Below are positions 47,147 to 60,138 of a stretch of 64,000 nt of DNA, piece by piece. Each line of letters opens with the position of its first letter. Within the stretch, counting starts at the first letter, position 1. This stretch comes from Maratus speciosus. Taxonomy: Eukaryota; Arthropoda; Arachnida; Araneae; Salticidae. Both the position numbers and the translations under genes were made by a program. The notes beneath the pieces are model-generated. The model saw nothing but the letters and a program-made list of their open reading frames with translations, ran no database searches and had not been told where the DNA came from. The stretch covers positions 443,921,502 to 443,985,501 of the forward strand of contig OZ010794.1 of the NCBI GenBank assembly GCA_963932465.1. Reading direction: 5' to 3'.

Positions 47147-48790
47147 ATCAAATCAATAACCACAATGGAGTAAAAGAAAGACATTAAAAGTAAATCCAAT
47201 TAAATAAAAAATGAAAAATCTTCACTTATCTACACAAATATATATATATAACAAAAATTATGAGCGTGTCATTTCACTTTTTCAATGACAAATTATTTGG
47301 ATCTAACTTTCTTTAATCCGTCTGAGTATAACTTACATCTAGTTTTACGTACTTTTAAAATATCACTTGTAGACGATGATTAAATGGTCACATGCGAATT
47401 ATTTTTCTTTAATGTCTTTCTGTACTTTTTTTCAAAATAATACTATAATATGCATCCAAAATTTTTTATAGTTTTTTAATATTTTTATCTTCTTTATCAA
47501 GACTCACTTCATTATTTTAAACACTCTTTTACTTAACTCGGTTTTTTTCTTGTATGTAAAGGTGGAATTTTGAATCAATTTTTATCTCATTTCCTGATAA
47601 GCTATAATTCTAAAAATTATGTACAAATGTTTGTTTCCAATGATAATGCAAGATTTTAATATTTTTAGAATCTATAAATATATTACGCTATGGTACGTGG
47701 CACAGAAATCGCGATTATTTGTTAATTGTTTAATGGCAACGCCCGAATGAAACGATCGTCATTGATTATTGAACAGCATTTAATGCATCTACATACCTAT
47801 AAGGAGGGTTGCCATAGGGGGGACCCTGTTCTGTCGCCAAATGCCGCCAAGTTTGTCTCCAACTTAGCGATATCTCTAATATTTCGCCAAATTCTTATAG
47901 ACTCCCCTTTTAAACCAATAGGGTTTACTTGCTTACAGAAAATCTACAAATTGAGATATTTTCACGAAACAAAAACAGATATTAGCTTACATTAATTATA
48001 TTTAAGGGAATGCAAGTAAATTAAATTATGAATAAAAGTAACATGATACAATGCTTAGCATGCTTTCCCAAACATAAATTTTAAGGGAGACCAAACTGGT
48101 CTCCAAGGGCGGCTAGTTTAATTATAAATTAGTAATTTTAAGGCGCCATTAACCCGTCAGAGGTGATAAATCGCCAGATATTCTTTATGGTTACAACTGT
48201 ATACGAGTTATATCAACAACGGATTTAATGATATGCCAAACCACGCTCGCCACAAAGGGCCATCCGGCTGTTAAACTGCAACAACGAAATATTTTAAACA
48301 CTGTAAAATATAAAATATAAATAAAAAATCATGAATGTAATATATTTTTTGAAAAATACGATTAATCGATTAATAATTTCATATTAATAAAATTCTGATT
48401 ATACGTTGAGAAATCAATTTAGAAATTCTAAGAAAATAGTTTAAATAATGTTTTTTTTTCTTTCCTGTTGCTTCATTTTGAAAAAAGAAACAGAGCAAAA
48501 ATTATATATATATATTTTATAAATTTAATAGCTCGCACTTTCTACAAAGCGTAAAAAAGCGGGGAATTTGCCATAATCTGGTTCGGTGCCCACGCCAAAT
48601 TGATGTATCATAACGGAATTAATTTGTTTGGAAAAATCATGCCTTGCATTTATGGAATTAAGCGTGCTTTTCGAGGTAAACATTGAATGCTTATAAAAAA
48701 GTGTATTTCAACAAAACTGTTTTTACTTTTAAAATCAATTTTCTTTCATATTATCCGGACTTTCGGATTAGGGAGATTATCCTCTACTTC
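46772..48790. other. AT-rich DNA with TA and poly-A runs
   Basis: A (TA)n run follows element D, and a ~46-base poly-A run lies at 47099-47145. The frame at 47726-47995 matches no family. TCGCCAAAT words here recall the hAT-type element at 59160 but no second terminus is visible. Confidence 0.5.
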
Positions 48791-48792
48791 TC

Positions 48793-48862
48793 TTCTTGAA
48801 ACGGGGAACCTTTGATTAGCAGGCAGATGCTTTACCACAGAGCCATCTAGCTAACGAGCGAA
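48793..48862 (-). repeat. tRNA-Ser(GCT)-like relic
   Basis: The complement reads ATGGCTCTGTGGTAAAGC (box A-like) and CTGCCTGCTAATC, with GCT in anticodon position. GGTTCCCCGTTTCAAG is a damaged box B. The long variable arm of a true tRNA-Ser is missing, so a pseudogene or tRNA-derived repeat is more likely than a working tRNA. Confidence 0.5.
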
Positions 48863-48949
48863 AGAGACGGAAATTAAAGTTATGTTTTAAAATATAAATT
48901 GCAAAAATGATCGGATGTCATTAAATTACTTCATTTAATTAAAATAATA

Positions 48950-49125
48950 TGAGACTTTTTCAAAATTTTAATGTTTTACGTAGGATCGGTGGTATTCAGC
49001 TATAAGTGCACAAAATTTCAAGTCTCTAACTTATACACTTTCTGAGGACGAACTCTGAGACGAACAGACAGACAAAGGAGTGAGACTAATACGGTTTCGC
49101 CAGATGAACGAAACCTCCGAAAGAA
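48950..49125. repeat. Single diverged copy of the 145-bp family with tail
   Basis: GACTTTTTCAAAATTTTAATG, TTCAGCTATAAGTGCACAAA and the tail GAACAGACAGACAAAGGAGTG follow in the same order as at the end of the 960-2772 array. Confidence 0.85.
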
Positions 49126-49885
49126 ACATTCTTAATTTGAATGTCGATCACTGCCTTAAGCCGTAAAGAAAGGATATTCATTAACTTTCAATTAACTTTT
49201 AATTCGGACAATATTTTCTTCTAGTTTGGTACTTAGTATGTCAAAAATTTTGCATAAAGTCAAAAGTCGAAAATCCCTGAAAACTTAATTAAAGTTCCAT
49301 CAATCATTGTTTTATCGAATGAATAAAACTTCCTTTAACTTCCTTTAACTTTCTTATTGATATTTATTAACATATTTTAAGACTTTGTACTTACTCATGC
49401 AAGCTCTCATTTAAACTTAACTGTCGCATTTTCTATACTCGAAGTACATTTTTCTTTTTAAAGTAAGAAGTAATGATTTCCGGTTAGGAAGCAGCAGGTG
49501 ACAAATTAGGCTACTAATGAGAATAAAATTAAGTGGCAGCCAGCTTAATTATTTCAAGGATGAACTTTATAGCGATGAAAAAAAAAAGATTCGTTAGAAT
49601 TAGATGTTGTTAATTTTGATATGATATATCCTCATGCATGTCACGAAAAATCGATGTTGTGATAAAGTATTATATGTTAGATGAGTGAACGTGTCAGTTA
49701 ATAACGACACTCTGGGAATGAAGTAACTAAATACAGGCAGCCGACGTGTACCAGGTGGTTATGCAGGACATTGAATAAAATAAAAAAGAAAAGTGCCCAG
49801 TTAAACTGATGGCATTTAGACAGGCTATTCACAGTAATTGTATATAATACTCTTATTTCAAAGAATAATGTCCCTCGAAAAATAA
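49126..49885. other. AT-rich DNA, nothing supported
   Basis: No gene or bounded repeat recognised. Confidence 0.4.
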
Positions 49886-50400
49886 ATTAAGGGTGGGATC
49901 CGCCCCCCCCCCTATTTATACTTAGCCAATGAACCTCCAAATCTAATCAGGGAAGCGCCTTATCAGAATAAACCTGCATACCGAATTTAAAGCAAATCAG
50001 ATAGAAAAACCCATTTCTCTAAATTAATGGGCGGGGGGGGGGGTGGTTAGCCCCCATTCCCCCTTTATAATTATCCATTGAACCTCCAAATCTAATCAAA
50101 GAAGCGCCTTATCAGAATAAACCGGTATAACAAATTGGAAGCAAATCTGATAATTCTGCACGAAAAACCCATTTATCAAAATTAAGGGGGGGAGATTAGC
50201 CCACGTCCCCCCCATTTATGCTTAACCAACGAACCCCTGAAACTAATCAGGGAAGCGCCTTATCAAAATAAACTTAGAAAAAAAAATTGAAATAAATCGG
50301 ATATTTCTATCAAAAGTTATCGCGTTACCTACATACGTACATACATACATACAGAACCTGCGAGCACATTAGTCTCAGGCTTTGACAGCCTGTGAGCTAA
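49886..50400. repeat. ~150-bp tandem repeat, three units, with CATA tail
   Basis: GAAGCGCCTTATCA recurs at about 49952, 50101 and 50252. Each unit has a G- or C-homopolymer block. The array ends in ACATACGTACATACATACATA, again a tetranucleotide tail after ~150-bp monomers. Confidence 0.88.
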
Positions 50401-51457
50401 AAACTAGTGGAGTTTCTCTAAGAAAATAATCAGTTGCAGCAAAAGTCTTTATTTAAATAAATTACAACAATAGTTAGATGAGAGAGTTATTCTCGAGACA
50501 CTATCAGTTTTAAAGAACTGAGCATATTTTATATGATCACTCAGCAGGTTAAGTAAAGTTATGCAGCACACAACTAGTGAAATCAGAATTTATATTAAGC
50601 AGCTACTCTACGGTATTGCCATTCCAAAGAAACTGGAGCTGCTGATTTTGAGACAAGAGAAACGAGAAAAAGTTCCATTCTGATCCAGTGGAAAGCAATT
50701 TATAGGTTAGAGCGTAGCAATACAAAAACCCGCAATGCGCAAGGTTTGTATGTAATAGCAGAGCCCAATTTGGCAGACTGAGAAAAGAAGCAAAGAGTCC
50801 CCAAAAAGCGTGCGAATACATCGAAGGTCCTTCGAAAAAAAACTTATGATCAAGAAAAAGAATATTCTGAAATCGAATAATTTCAGGGTGGAAAAAAATA
50901 TTAGCGTGCGACAAGACAAATTTTAAATAGGCAAATGTAAAAAAGAATAAAAGTATGATACGCATTGTAAATGGAAAATAATAAATTAAAAGGAAATAAA
51001 TTTAATTAAATGGAATAAATAATTTAGAATACATTTACGATAAGTTAAAAATTTAAAATATATTACATGCATTATTTTAAAAATTATAATTCTTGATTAA
51101 CTGCAATGCTTAACCTTTAAAATGTATCTGAAACAGCTGGCGAAGAAAAAGAAAAAGAAGAGGCTTTTGTTTCCGAATTACACTATACAGCTAAATGTCA
51201 CCTGACATTTTCGATTTTCACATGTTGTCGAATGTCTTGAAGTCTTAGTCTTGAATTTCGAGAAAGTAGAGAACATGTTTCAACTCCGATTTTTTAGTAA
51301 AGTTTTAGCCACGAGTGTAATTAGAGGGTCAACAACAAATTTAATAAGAAAATTAATATTTTCAATAACTCTGTATCATAACAATGTGGAAATGTTCTGT
51401 AGGTTCAAGAAAAGATTTTATAAGCAATGTATAGTCGTGGAAAAAGAAGAAAACAGC
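50401..51457. other. AT-rich DNA, nothing supported
   Basis: The minus-strand frames at 50603-50965 are Phe/Leu-rich but lack a recognisable family; I do not call them genes. Confidence 0.4.
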
Positions 51458-52484
51458 TCCTACTAACTCCTCAACAAATTATCATAGAAGAAACTTACTG
51501 GTACCGAACCATTGGAAATAAAGTCTACTTTTAAATTATGTATATAAATTTTGATTAGGGGGACACCTAGATATTAAAACTAACCCAAACTTTATTTTTT
51601 TTCAATGGCAATACCCAATTTTAACAAGATATTTCAAATCTTCGGTTCAAACTACACCTCGACACCAAATTTCAAGTTATTTGAATGATGAGTTTTTGAA
51701 TTATAAACATTCAAAATTTAGTGCTTCTAATGTTAAATTACATTTTCATATTTTCATTAATATCTCCTGAAATTATACTCCTAATATGCTAATTTTTTTG
51801 TGTAGCAATACTGCTAAAATACCCAAACATAAATACGTTGAATTTGCAATTTTTATAATTTTATGATATGAATTAGAGATTATGAAATTAATATTCGAAA
51901 AAATTATGAATTGCAACCTAGAATTTTCTGAATTTTTATATTTATTAAGTCCTGCTTTATGGAAATCCAAATTTTCACATTTTTCTTCCAAGTAGTTTTC
52001 TTCAAATTATGCTCAAAAAACGGCAAAATGATGGTTTAAGGGGCCGTCTATAATAGAAGTGACTAGATATTTTGAAATTTCTTATGCTATCCTATAATCT
52101 AGCAGTTTTCAATGACTGCTTGAGTGGCGCTTAAGACGCCTTAATCAAGAAGGGGCTCTCGCGGTCAACAGTCGAGTGCCGAACTTCAATTTGGACACAG
52201 TCCCTAAAATAAGCTCGTTTTAAAATAATTAATTTCTCGGAAACTTTTCGTACGAATTGTATAAAAATTTGTTTTTAGGCTAATTGAAGGGTGTAGAGTT
52301 CATTTGTACTGTCAGAATTGCGTACCGCTATTGAAAAAAAAAACAAAGTTATGGTTTGTTTTAATATGTAGATGGCCCCCTAAGCAAATTTTATATACAT
52401 CATTTAAAAGTAGACTTTATTACTAATCGTGCGGTACATGTAACTTTCTTCTACGATAATTTTTTGTAGAGTTAGTAAGGGGTA
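51458..52484. mobile_element. ~1-kb fold-back element
   Basis: Arms about 51458-51640 and 52300-52484 are inverted copies with moderate divergence: CTACTAACTC against GAGTTAGTA at the tips, and AAAGTCTACTTTTAAAT against its complement further in. No transposase frame. Confidence 0.75.
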
Positions 52485-52649
52485 TTTACTTTTTTTTTTC
52501 CCCCGACTGTACATTGATTGTATGTAATTGTGGAAGCACTTATATTTATGAAAATATAAACGCTTTAAAAAAATCTTTTTTACATATCAGAAATACATAT
52601 CAGAAAAATTTAATTAGAATAATGTCTGAATAAAAGGCCATGTGCGAGT

Positions 52650-54010
52650 ATTAGTCGCGTTCAGAGGGTTCCGTACAATAAATATATGAATTATTAACTG
52701 TATTATTAAAAAATCGTTACTAAAAGTAAATAAGACATTGTAAAAAAAACTATAAAACGTAGGGTTTGATATAGCTGTATATATGCTAATGCAAGAAAAG
52801 TACGTAAAAGGTCAAAGAGATATGAAGCCTAAATAATATCAAATATTGCTATTCTGTCAAACCCTGATTTAAATCTTATCCTAAACTGTTTATGATGAAC
52901 TTAATTCGCCACTGACAATAAAAGTAGTGCATATTTTAATTCAACTGGCGTTTCATAAAACTAAATTCGGCGTAGTAATAATCTTATCTTTTTACAGTGT
53001 AGCTAAAACAAAACCCTTGTTCAAAGTCTAAGCTTGGCATTTTGCTTCGAAAGGAGGTCGCAAAGAAGCAACGCCGTCTTGGTCCATGCCACGTTTTTCC
53101 AGATAGCCTTTTAATTAACTTTTAAAGACACGGGAGGCGTATTGAGATATCCACACAATGCTAACTAGTCGCGGATCCCATAGTATTTATATGATTAATT
53201 CTAATTATATTAATCTGTTTTTAACAATTTGACGTTTATCGCTTTTATACTGCTACTGGACATTGTATTATACAAATGTATCATTAAAAGTTGTTATTTA
53301 GGCTTTAAAAGCTGATGGCCCATAGAGTACGCCGCCACTCTCATTATGTATGTCCAAACTGCCGTGTCATTATTGGTTAATATCTCGGCTAATTACCGAC
53401 GATTTTTTTTCAAAAATCATTATCAACAATATCTTTATACTTCTGCTACGATAGGTACCTCCAGCGTTCCTCAACGCCTTTGCTGAATGCCCGCAAATCG
53501 AAATTTGTGGGTAACGGAAAAATGCGCTTTTCTCAAAAACCATGTGACCTATGGTAATCGCTATAATTTTCCTGCAAGGTTTAAATTAACGTCTGCTATC
53601 TCTAATTTTTTCATAATTTTAGTTTCAGTAGATTCGGAAATAGATGGGGGGGGGAGGGGACATATTTTTGCACTACATTTTCGACGATATCTCTGAAAAT
53701 ATAATACCTAAAATTAAAAGAAGTGTATTTTTGAGTTCAGCGTTACGAAAGCTGAACGTTAGACACGATACCCCACACGATATACTAACAAAAGATTTTT
53801 TTCCAAGTAACTTAATTAGCCCCTCTACATTTTTCCTAAAAATATTTGTAGATATTTAATAATCTGTAAATATGTGGATCAATAGTCCTTATCACTTTCC
53901 CCCAATTTGAACTTTCCACGCTCCATAGTTTTCGAGTAAAATGGCTGTGACAGACATACAGACAGAGGCGTGATCTTATAATGGTTCCGTTTTTACTTTT
54001 TAAGTACGGA
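52650..54010. repeat. Dispersed repeat, copy 2, with an insertion
   Basis: Same blocks as 25540-26390. The first block (52665-52730) and the second (from about 53300) are separated by ~570 bp absent from copy 1. It ends GACAGACATACAGACAGAGGCG then GTGATCTTATAATGGTTCCG. Confidence 0.87.
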
Positions 54011-54026
54011 AACCTAAAAAACACAC

Positions 54027-54203
54027 ACCGTAATTTCCGGTGTATAGCCCGCGGATCAAACAATTGTGTTTCGACCCAGAAATTTTTAAAAATAAAATGT
54101 AACTTTTTAGATCACGGTAAATATTGGTTTTCAAATACTGAATAAAATTTCTGGGTCCAAACTGAATTGTTTGATATGCGGGCTATACACCCGAAATTAC
54201 GGT
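54027..54203. mobile_element. 177-bp short TIR element
   Basis: ~60-bp inverted ends: ACCGTAATTTCCGGTGTATA on the left and the near complement CACCCGAAATTACGGT on the right. TATAGCCCGC and TCAAACAATT are present in both arms. Hairpin-forming, non-coding. Confidence 0.88.
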
Positions 54204-54747
54204 ATTAAAGAGAGGTAAACAAAAACTGAAGTGTAGCGTACAATTTCTCTTTTTTCCCATTATTCTAAATTCTTAACTTTAAAAAAATCTGTAATATTAC
54301 TTTGTACAAGTTTTTTACAAAAAATACACTGCTCATAAAAATTTTCGCACTTTCATCAGTATCTGAAAAATTCATCTGTAACATTTTCGTGAAATTGGAA
54401 TCCCCATCTCATGATATCGAAGGTTTTTAGCATTTTTTCTTTTAAATGGAAATGATTAAATAAATAAATAGTTTGATTTTCATACAATCCGCTGAAATAA
54501 ATTCATACATCCATCGCAACAACAATCTCTCCGTTTGAATGTTGTTACATACACGGAAGTGGAATAAACTTCGTTATATAGAATATATTTTTCGTAATAT
54601 GGAGATTAATTTACATGCTAATGCTGTTCAAAGTCAATGTTCAACAGAAAATTTCGTTAAGTAGAAAACTTTGTTAAATAGGGATTTCGTTAAAGGGTAG
54701 TTCGACTGTATTTTAATAAAAACATGTCATATTTGATAGATAAGGTA
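54204..54747. other. AT-rich DNA with one pogo-like end
   Basis: AGTTCGACTGTA near 54711 resembles the end of a pogo-like element; no matching partner seen. No gene. Confidence 0.4.
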
Positions 54748-56485
54748 CAGTGAAATACGTTTAACACGAAACTGGGGGGACCAAAAATTTTTTTCGCGTT
54801 AAAAGAATTTCGTGATAAAAGATTCGTAAAAGAAAACAGAATTCACCAATCTTTTCGATGTCGTCAAATTTTATTTCGATTTCCTGTTAAATTACTAGTA
54901 GGTTGCCGAAATTAGGATAAAGAGCAAGTAAAAAATTATTATTTTATTTTATTTTTATTTTATTTTTTTTTGAGGGGGGGGGGATTTAGATATCTTTTTA
55001 CTTTCTTCTATCTTTACAAGAAGAAAGTATTGGATTCATGAAAATGTTCGAATTCCGGTTTTCGACGGATTTACATGTTTTAGAGGTCAGAGATTCCAAA
55101 AAACATGTTTTTGCAAAATGTCTGTCTGTGTGTATGTGGCACAAATTTTGTGGGCGCTCTATCTCAAGAACTAATGCACGGAATTTAATAAAAAATTATA
55201 TTCTGTTAGTCCCTAATACAAATTGATGCTGATTAGTTTTTGGTGTAAATCGCTCAACAGGTGGCGCTGCTATACTGCATTTTTCACGATTTTCGCAATA
55301 GCTCTATCTCACGAACTAATGCACGGATTTTGATCAAACTTCAGATTTAGTTAGTCCTTGATATTAATTGATGCTGATTACGTTTTGGTGTAAATCGCCC
55401 AACAGGTGGCGCTGTTATGATGAATTTTGCAGGATTTACACGATTTCCCCAATAGCTCTATCTTAAGAACTAAAGCACAGATTTTCATCAAACTTCAGAT
55501 TCAGTTAGTCCTTGATATGACTTGCTACTGATGATGTGTTGGTGTAAATCGCCCAACAGGTGGCGCTTCTGTGCACCCTTTTTCACGATTGCCTCAATAG
55601 CTCTATCTATAGAACTAATGGACGAATTTTCATCTAACTTCAGATTTAGTTGTATGTTGACATAAATTGCTGCTGGTTAGGATTTGGTATAAATCACCCA
55701 ATAGGTGGCACTGCTAGGCAGCATTTTGCTGGATTTAGACGATTTCAGCGATAGTCATATCTCAAGAACTAATGCACGGAATTTCATATCTTTAGAATCC
55801 TCATGAGATGCATAGATTGCCATTTAATTTTGGCAGTGTGATAGCGAATTTTGAAGTATTAACATGTATGAGATAGAAGAAAGTTTTGGGAACAAATTTT
55901 ATTTCGATTTCCTGTTAAATTACTAGTAGGTTGCCGAAATTAGGATAAAGAGCAAGTAAAAAATTATTATTATTATTATTTTTTTTTTTTTTGGGGGGGG
56001 GGGGAATTTAGATATCTTTTTACTTTCTTCTATCTTTACAAGAAGAAAGTATTGGATTAATGAAAATTTTCGAATTCCGGTTTTCGACGGATTTACACGT
56101 TTTAGAGGTCAGAGATTCCAAAAGTTTTGATCCGACTAGTTTTGAAATGTCTTTTTCAGCCCCATATTGCCCACAAATTGTTTGAGGTCATCTGTTGTTT
56201 TATCCATCTCTCCATTCGAAAGCGCATCTAATTAACTGCGCACACTTTTTATTATTTTTTGCATTGCTGAAGTAGAGGGGCCAAGAATTACATCGTTGAT
56301 TGCGTTGTCAGATTCGTCGTCGGAAACTGCATTTCACACGAAGTTTTTCGTGTTAAACGATTTTTGCTTCGTGTTAAAAGAAAAAAAAATGTATTAAATT
56401 GCATAATATACTATCCGGACCACTATATCATTTCATGTTAACCGATTTTTCATGTTAAGCGTTTTCGTGTTAAACGTATTTCACT
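54748..56485. mobile_element. Pogo-like TIR element split by a monomer-carrying repeat
   Basis: The ends CAGTGAAATACGTTTAACAC and its complement are flanked by TA. The middle is an insertion bounded by direct repeats (54868-55102 and 55894-56123, about 1026 bp apart). Inside are five ~145-154-bp monomers. Confidence 0.8.
55008..55880. repeat. Five-monomer array inside an ACTTTCTTCTATCT-bounded element
   Basis: GCTCTATCTCAAGAACTAATG-like words recur near 55156, 55301, 55455, 55600 and 55754 (spacing 145, 154, 145, 154). Most units contain CAACAGGTGGCGCTG-like sequence. The array starts with ACTTTCTTCTATCT and ends AGATAGAAGAAAGT. The frame at 55038-55226 is array sequence. Confidence 0.88.
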
Positions 56486-57660
56486 GTATTTTTATCAAGA
56501 GTTTTTATTAAAAAAAAACAAATTAAATTAGTTGTAAATTATTTAGTTTTAACACTTCTTATGATCAGAAATTCCGTTTTATAATCATATTTAACAGCAA
56601 CAACAAAAAAAAAGTCGTAGCGTTGGAAAACTACGATAAAATTCTTTCAAAGTTTAGTAATGAAAAATCAAATGATGTGAATCACAGTAATGTGTAATTT
56701 ACAAATATAAGCACCCATTACACAAATGATGTGAAGGATGGTGATGAATTATTTTGCGCTCAAACTACCCGTTACCCATTACATAAAACTTTATTGCAGT
56801 ACCTCTAATAGCGTAACTGAGGAACATTAATTCACCGAAGGTTATTAAAAAACTCTAGCTGTATCTGAAATTTTGTCACCTAAAAGTAATTCAAGTCCCA
56901 TAAAAAAGACTTATGCTTCTCATTTATTGAGTATTTTTATCGTGGTGCAAATTGCATAAATCTTTTAGGAGTGGAAAACTGATTCACATTATAGGGTGGA
57001 CCATACGTTTCCATACATAGGGGAAATAACCATTTAATCGTTTTTATGTATATAATATTTGCTATATATGACTTGTTCTGAAATTAAGTGGAAATTTGAA
57101 TCACAATCAGTTTATAAAATTATATAAGCAAATCGCTTATAAACATCAAACTAAGCTAACACATGCTAAAAGTGTTAAAAGCATATGCAATATTAGCCAG
57201 AAACAATAGTGAAGTATTTAGGAGAAGTAGGGGTAATTAGGATCAGGGGTAATTGGGATCAAGTTTTTTTTCAGGGGCAATCTATAACAGATTAAAAAAA
57301 ATGACCATGCTAATTATAAAGTCTGACTAATATTCCACATATGATTTTTTTTGGCGTGAAAATGTATGTTCCTGTAGAAATAATCACTGTTTTCCCAGAA
57401 CACAAAGGAAAAGTTGCCCGTCAAAGTGAGAATGCTTTAGTTAAAAAGGTTCTGTGTGAAAAATTATAGGAATATTGAAATATAGCTATGGATTTAAATT
57501 TAGGAAAAAAATTTGTTTTTAAAAGGAAATGGTTACGTTTTGCGACAGACGAAACATTATGTTAATAATCTGCGTGATTCTAATTACTCCAGAAATAGTA
57601 TTTTCGGGGTGAATAGGTTGGTTGTATTTATGTCGGCCAATTATCAGCACGTGGGATATA
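56486..57660. other. AT-rich DNA, nothing supported
   Basis: No gene or bounded repeat recognised. Confidence 0.4.
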
Positions 57661-57664
57661 GGCC

Positions 57665-57862
57665 CTAAGGGGGGGGGGGTGCCTTCCGTGGAGGTTTTTC
57701 TAAGGAAACCTAACCCGTATTAACGCTTGGAGAACCAAGGTTCGAAGAAAACCACGAAAACTCCGAACGATTACGCCGACGGGCGCGATTGGGATCGAAC
57801 CCAGCACCTCCCGTATACCAGCTTCGAGAGCAGAACCTCTCGGCCACTGGTGGGGCTCGTGG
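57665..57862 (-). mobile_element. tRNA-derived SINE
   Basis: On the complement, GTGGCCGAGAGGTT (box A) is followed about 40 bases later by GGTTCGATCCC (box B at 57791-57801). A ~110-bp unrelated body ends in a C-run (complement) near 57669. Spacing and boxes fit an RNA polymerase III SINE head. The minus-strand frame through it is spurious. Confidence 0.82.
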
Positions 57863-57924
57863 TGAATAGGATCATAGAGTTTTTGTATTAAAGGTAAATG
57901 GAATCGCAAATTTTATTTTCTATT

Positions 57925-58461
57925 TACTGTAAAAGCACTTATTTTCGCGAGTCGTAATTTTCGCGAAAATGAAGATATCGGTGATTTCGCGAACTGAAAA
58001 TTTCGCGAATTTTATATGAACTGATCCGAAAGTTGAAAAATTCCAAAACTACCTAAATAGAACCACTTTTGCATAAGGCAAATAAACTTCCTTTTGTCAG
58101 AAAAGTTCTCCCCCCCCCCACCTTCTCCCCATCGCTCAAAAAATGAATGGCTTCAAAGATGCTGGTATAAATATTGTAAGTGAATGAGCTTCATTCCATT
58201 AGTTGTATTATTGTTTTTATTCAAGAAGTACTTGTATAATATTTAAGAAATAGTTGTAAGTATCCAAGAAATTTGTGTACTTATTTTTTATTTAAATAAC
58301 TGTAATCATTAAATTTTGAAAGTGAAAAATTTCTGACTTTTCATTATTATTTGAGGCGAAAAAAAAATATATATTTCGCGAGGCTTAAATTTTCGCGATT
58401 ACGACGGACTCGCGAAAATCGCGAAAATTAAAGCCTCGCGAAAATAAGTGCTTTTACAGTA
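57925..58461. mobile_element. 537-bp short TIR element rich in TTCGCGA
   Basis: Perfect 27-base inverted ends begin TACTGTAAAAGCACTTATTT. TTTTCGCGA-type words repeat near both ends. No coding frame. Confidence 0.9.
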
Positions 58462-59151
58462 AATCAAATTGTGGTTTAGAATTAATTTTTTAATCTTTCA
58501 GTTTTCAGATCCTGTGAAATACCCTATTTTAGATTACTTTACCGCACATTTTGTGATAGCAAAACATTTATTTTACAATTTTATTTTGCATTTATTTCAA
58601 ATTTTAGACTTGACTTCATGTTTTAGGCCTAATTAGGCCTCAACACTTTCATTGTAATTGGAATTTTCCCCCTTCACAGCATATGAACTTTGACTGAACC
58701 CTTTTCCCCCGTTGCTTGCATTTCATGATATTTTGAATAAAAATTGATTTTTTTTTTTTAACTTTAAAAATTAGTTCTTTAGTAATACAACAAGGCTATT
58801 CATTTTCAATAGAAAATTTTGCATTTGATTTTGTTTTGTAGGCAGCGTGTAAAATATATGAATATTGAAAAATCCCTTAAAAACGTTTTTTCCAACGTAT
58901 TTATCTTTTCAATACTGTATCTGCGAGAATAGTTGTGGTTGTAAAACCAAAATTTTTTAAAAAATCATGCTTTAAAATTATTTTATAACCAATAACATAT
59001 CAGTAATTTGTAATACAGTTTTCAAACAAATTATATTTGAAATTACATTTTCCCCTCCATTCGACGGTGTAAAAATTGAAATTGTGTGCGATGTCTAGAA
59101 GTTACGAGCGTCCCCAAAAACATTCTTCAAGCTATTATAAATTTCTTTAGG
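58462..59151. other. AT-rich DNA, nothing supported
   Basis: No gene or bounded repeat recognised. Confidence 0.4.
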
Positions 59152-59159
59152 TGCACAAC

Positions 59160-60039
59160 CAGGGTTCTCGCTGCTGGTTTTTGACCAACGTTAGCGATTT
59201 GGCGAATAAGAAATAAAAAACAGCAGTCAAATGAATTTTTTTTAGCAAAATAGATTCCACGCGAAACACTGAAAAATCTATCTTTAACCCCTTACTGTAT
59301 CGCTTTTTTTTTCAATATACTCTAAAATAACCAAATTTTTTGTATTTGCTTATAAAATAGAAATTCAATTATCCGCTACAAAAATCATTAAAAATAAATA
59401 CTACATTCTAAATTTCTCCTAAATGCCTAAATGTGTAAATGTTTCAGACATTCTTTTAGTAGTTTTAATGAAAATTGAATCTTTGCTTTGCCATTGTGAA
59501 AATATACTCTAAAAATTGCTATGAGATTTCGACTCTATGAATAAACTGATAGAAAAATATGATGAAACTGATAGAAAAAATTGAATGGTAAATGATACTT
59601 CCCAGACAACTAATAAATAGTATGATAAATGGCTAATTTCAACACCGCATTCCAACAAAACCTTTCTTTATTTGGCACTTGATGCAAGTGATTTCATTTG
59701 TGTATAATTTTGTATACAGGCGCATAGATATTGATTAACTGACAATAGAGAAATGCCTATCGCATAATCCTTTCTGTGTCTTTAGCTATTGCTAAACTGA
59801 ATCGGTATTGAGTCAGTATCTCTATAAATAAAGCAATGTGGCACGGTGCGATTGAACATTCAAAGCGATATCAATCGTTCACCAACACGGATAAGAATCT
59901 CGACTGTATTGACAAACACACACACAAAAAGAGTAGAACTTGAGCACTCGTAACTTGGCAAGTCTGATTGTTCCTTTACTCGCCAAATGAAGCATTTTGT
60001 CGCGATTTGGCGCAATGGCGAGCGGCAGCGAGAACCCTG
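59160..60039. mobile_element. 880-bp non-autonomous hAT-type element
   Basis: The ends CAGGGTTCTCGCTGC and GCAGCGAGAACCCTG are perfect inverted repeats. A perfect 8-bp target duplication TGCACAAC lies at 59152-59159 and 60040-60047. An 8-bp duplication with CAGGG ends is the hAT signature. TTGGCG(A/C) words occur just inside both ends. No transposase. Confidence 0.94.
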
Positions 60040-60138
60040 TGCACAACCTTCTTTTGCCAGAAATTCAAACAGGACTCTTTATTTTAGATCCAGATCCATG
60101 GTTCTAATCAGTCAATCTGAAAAGAGAAATACTTATAC

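Noticed and set aside
48793..48862. Functional tRNA-Ser gene
   Set aside because: Damaged box B, no variable arm and no clear acceptor stem.
50603..50965. 120-codon minus-strand frame rich in Phe and Leu
   Set aside because: Could look like a membrane protein, but composition follows A/T runs and no family or splice context supports it.
57700..57909. Minus-strand 69-codon frame
   Set aside because: It is the tRNA-derived SINE read as protein.
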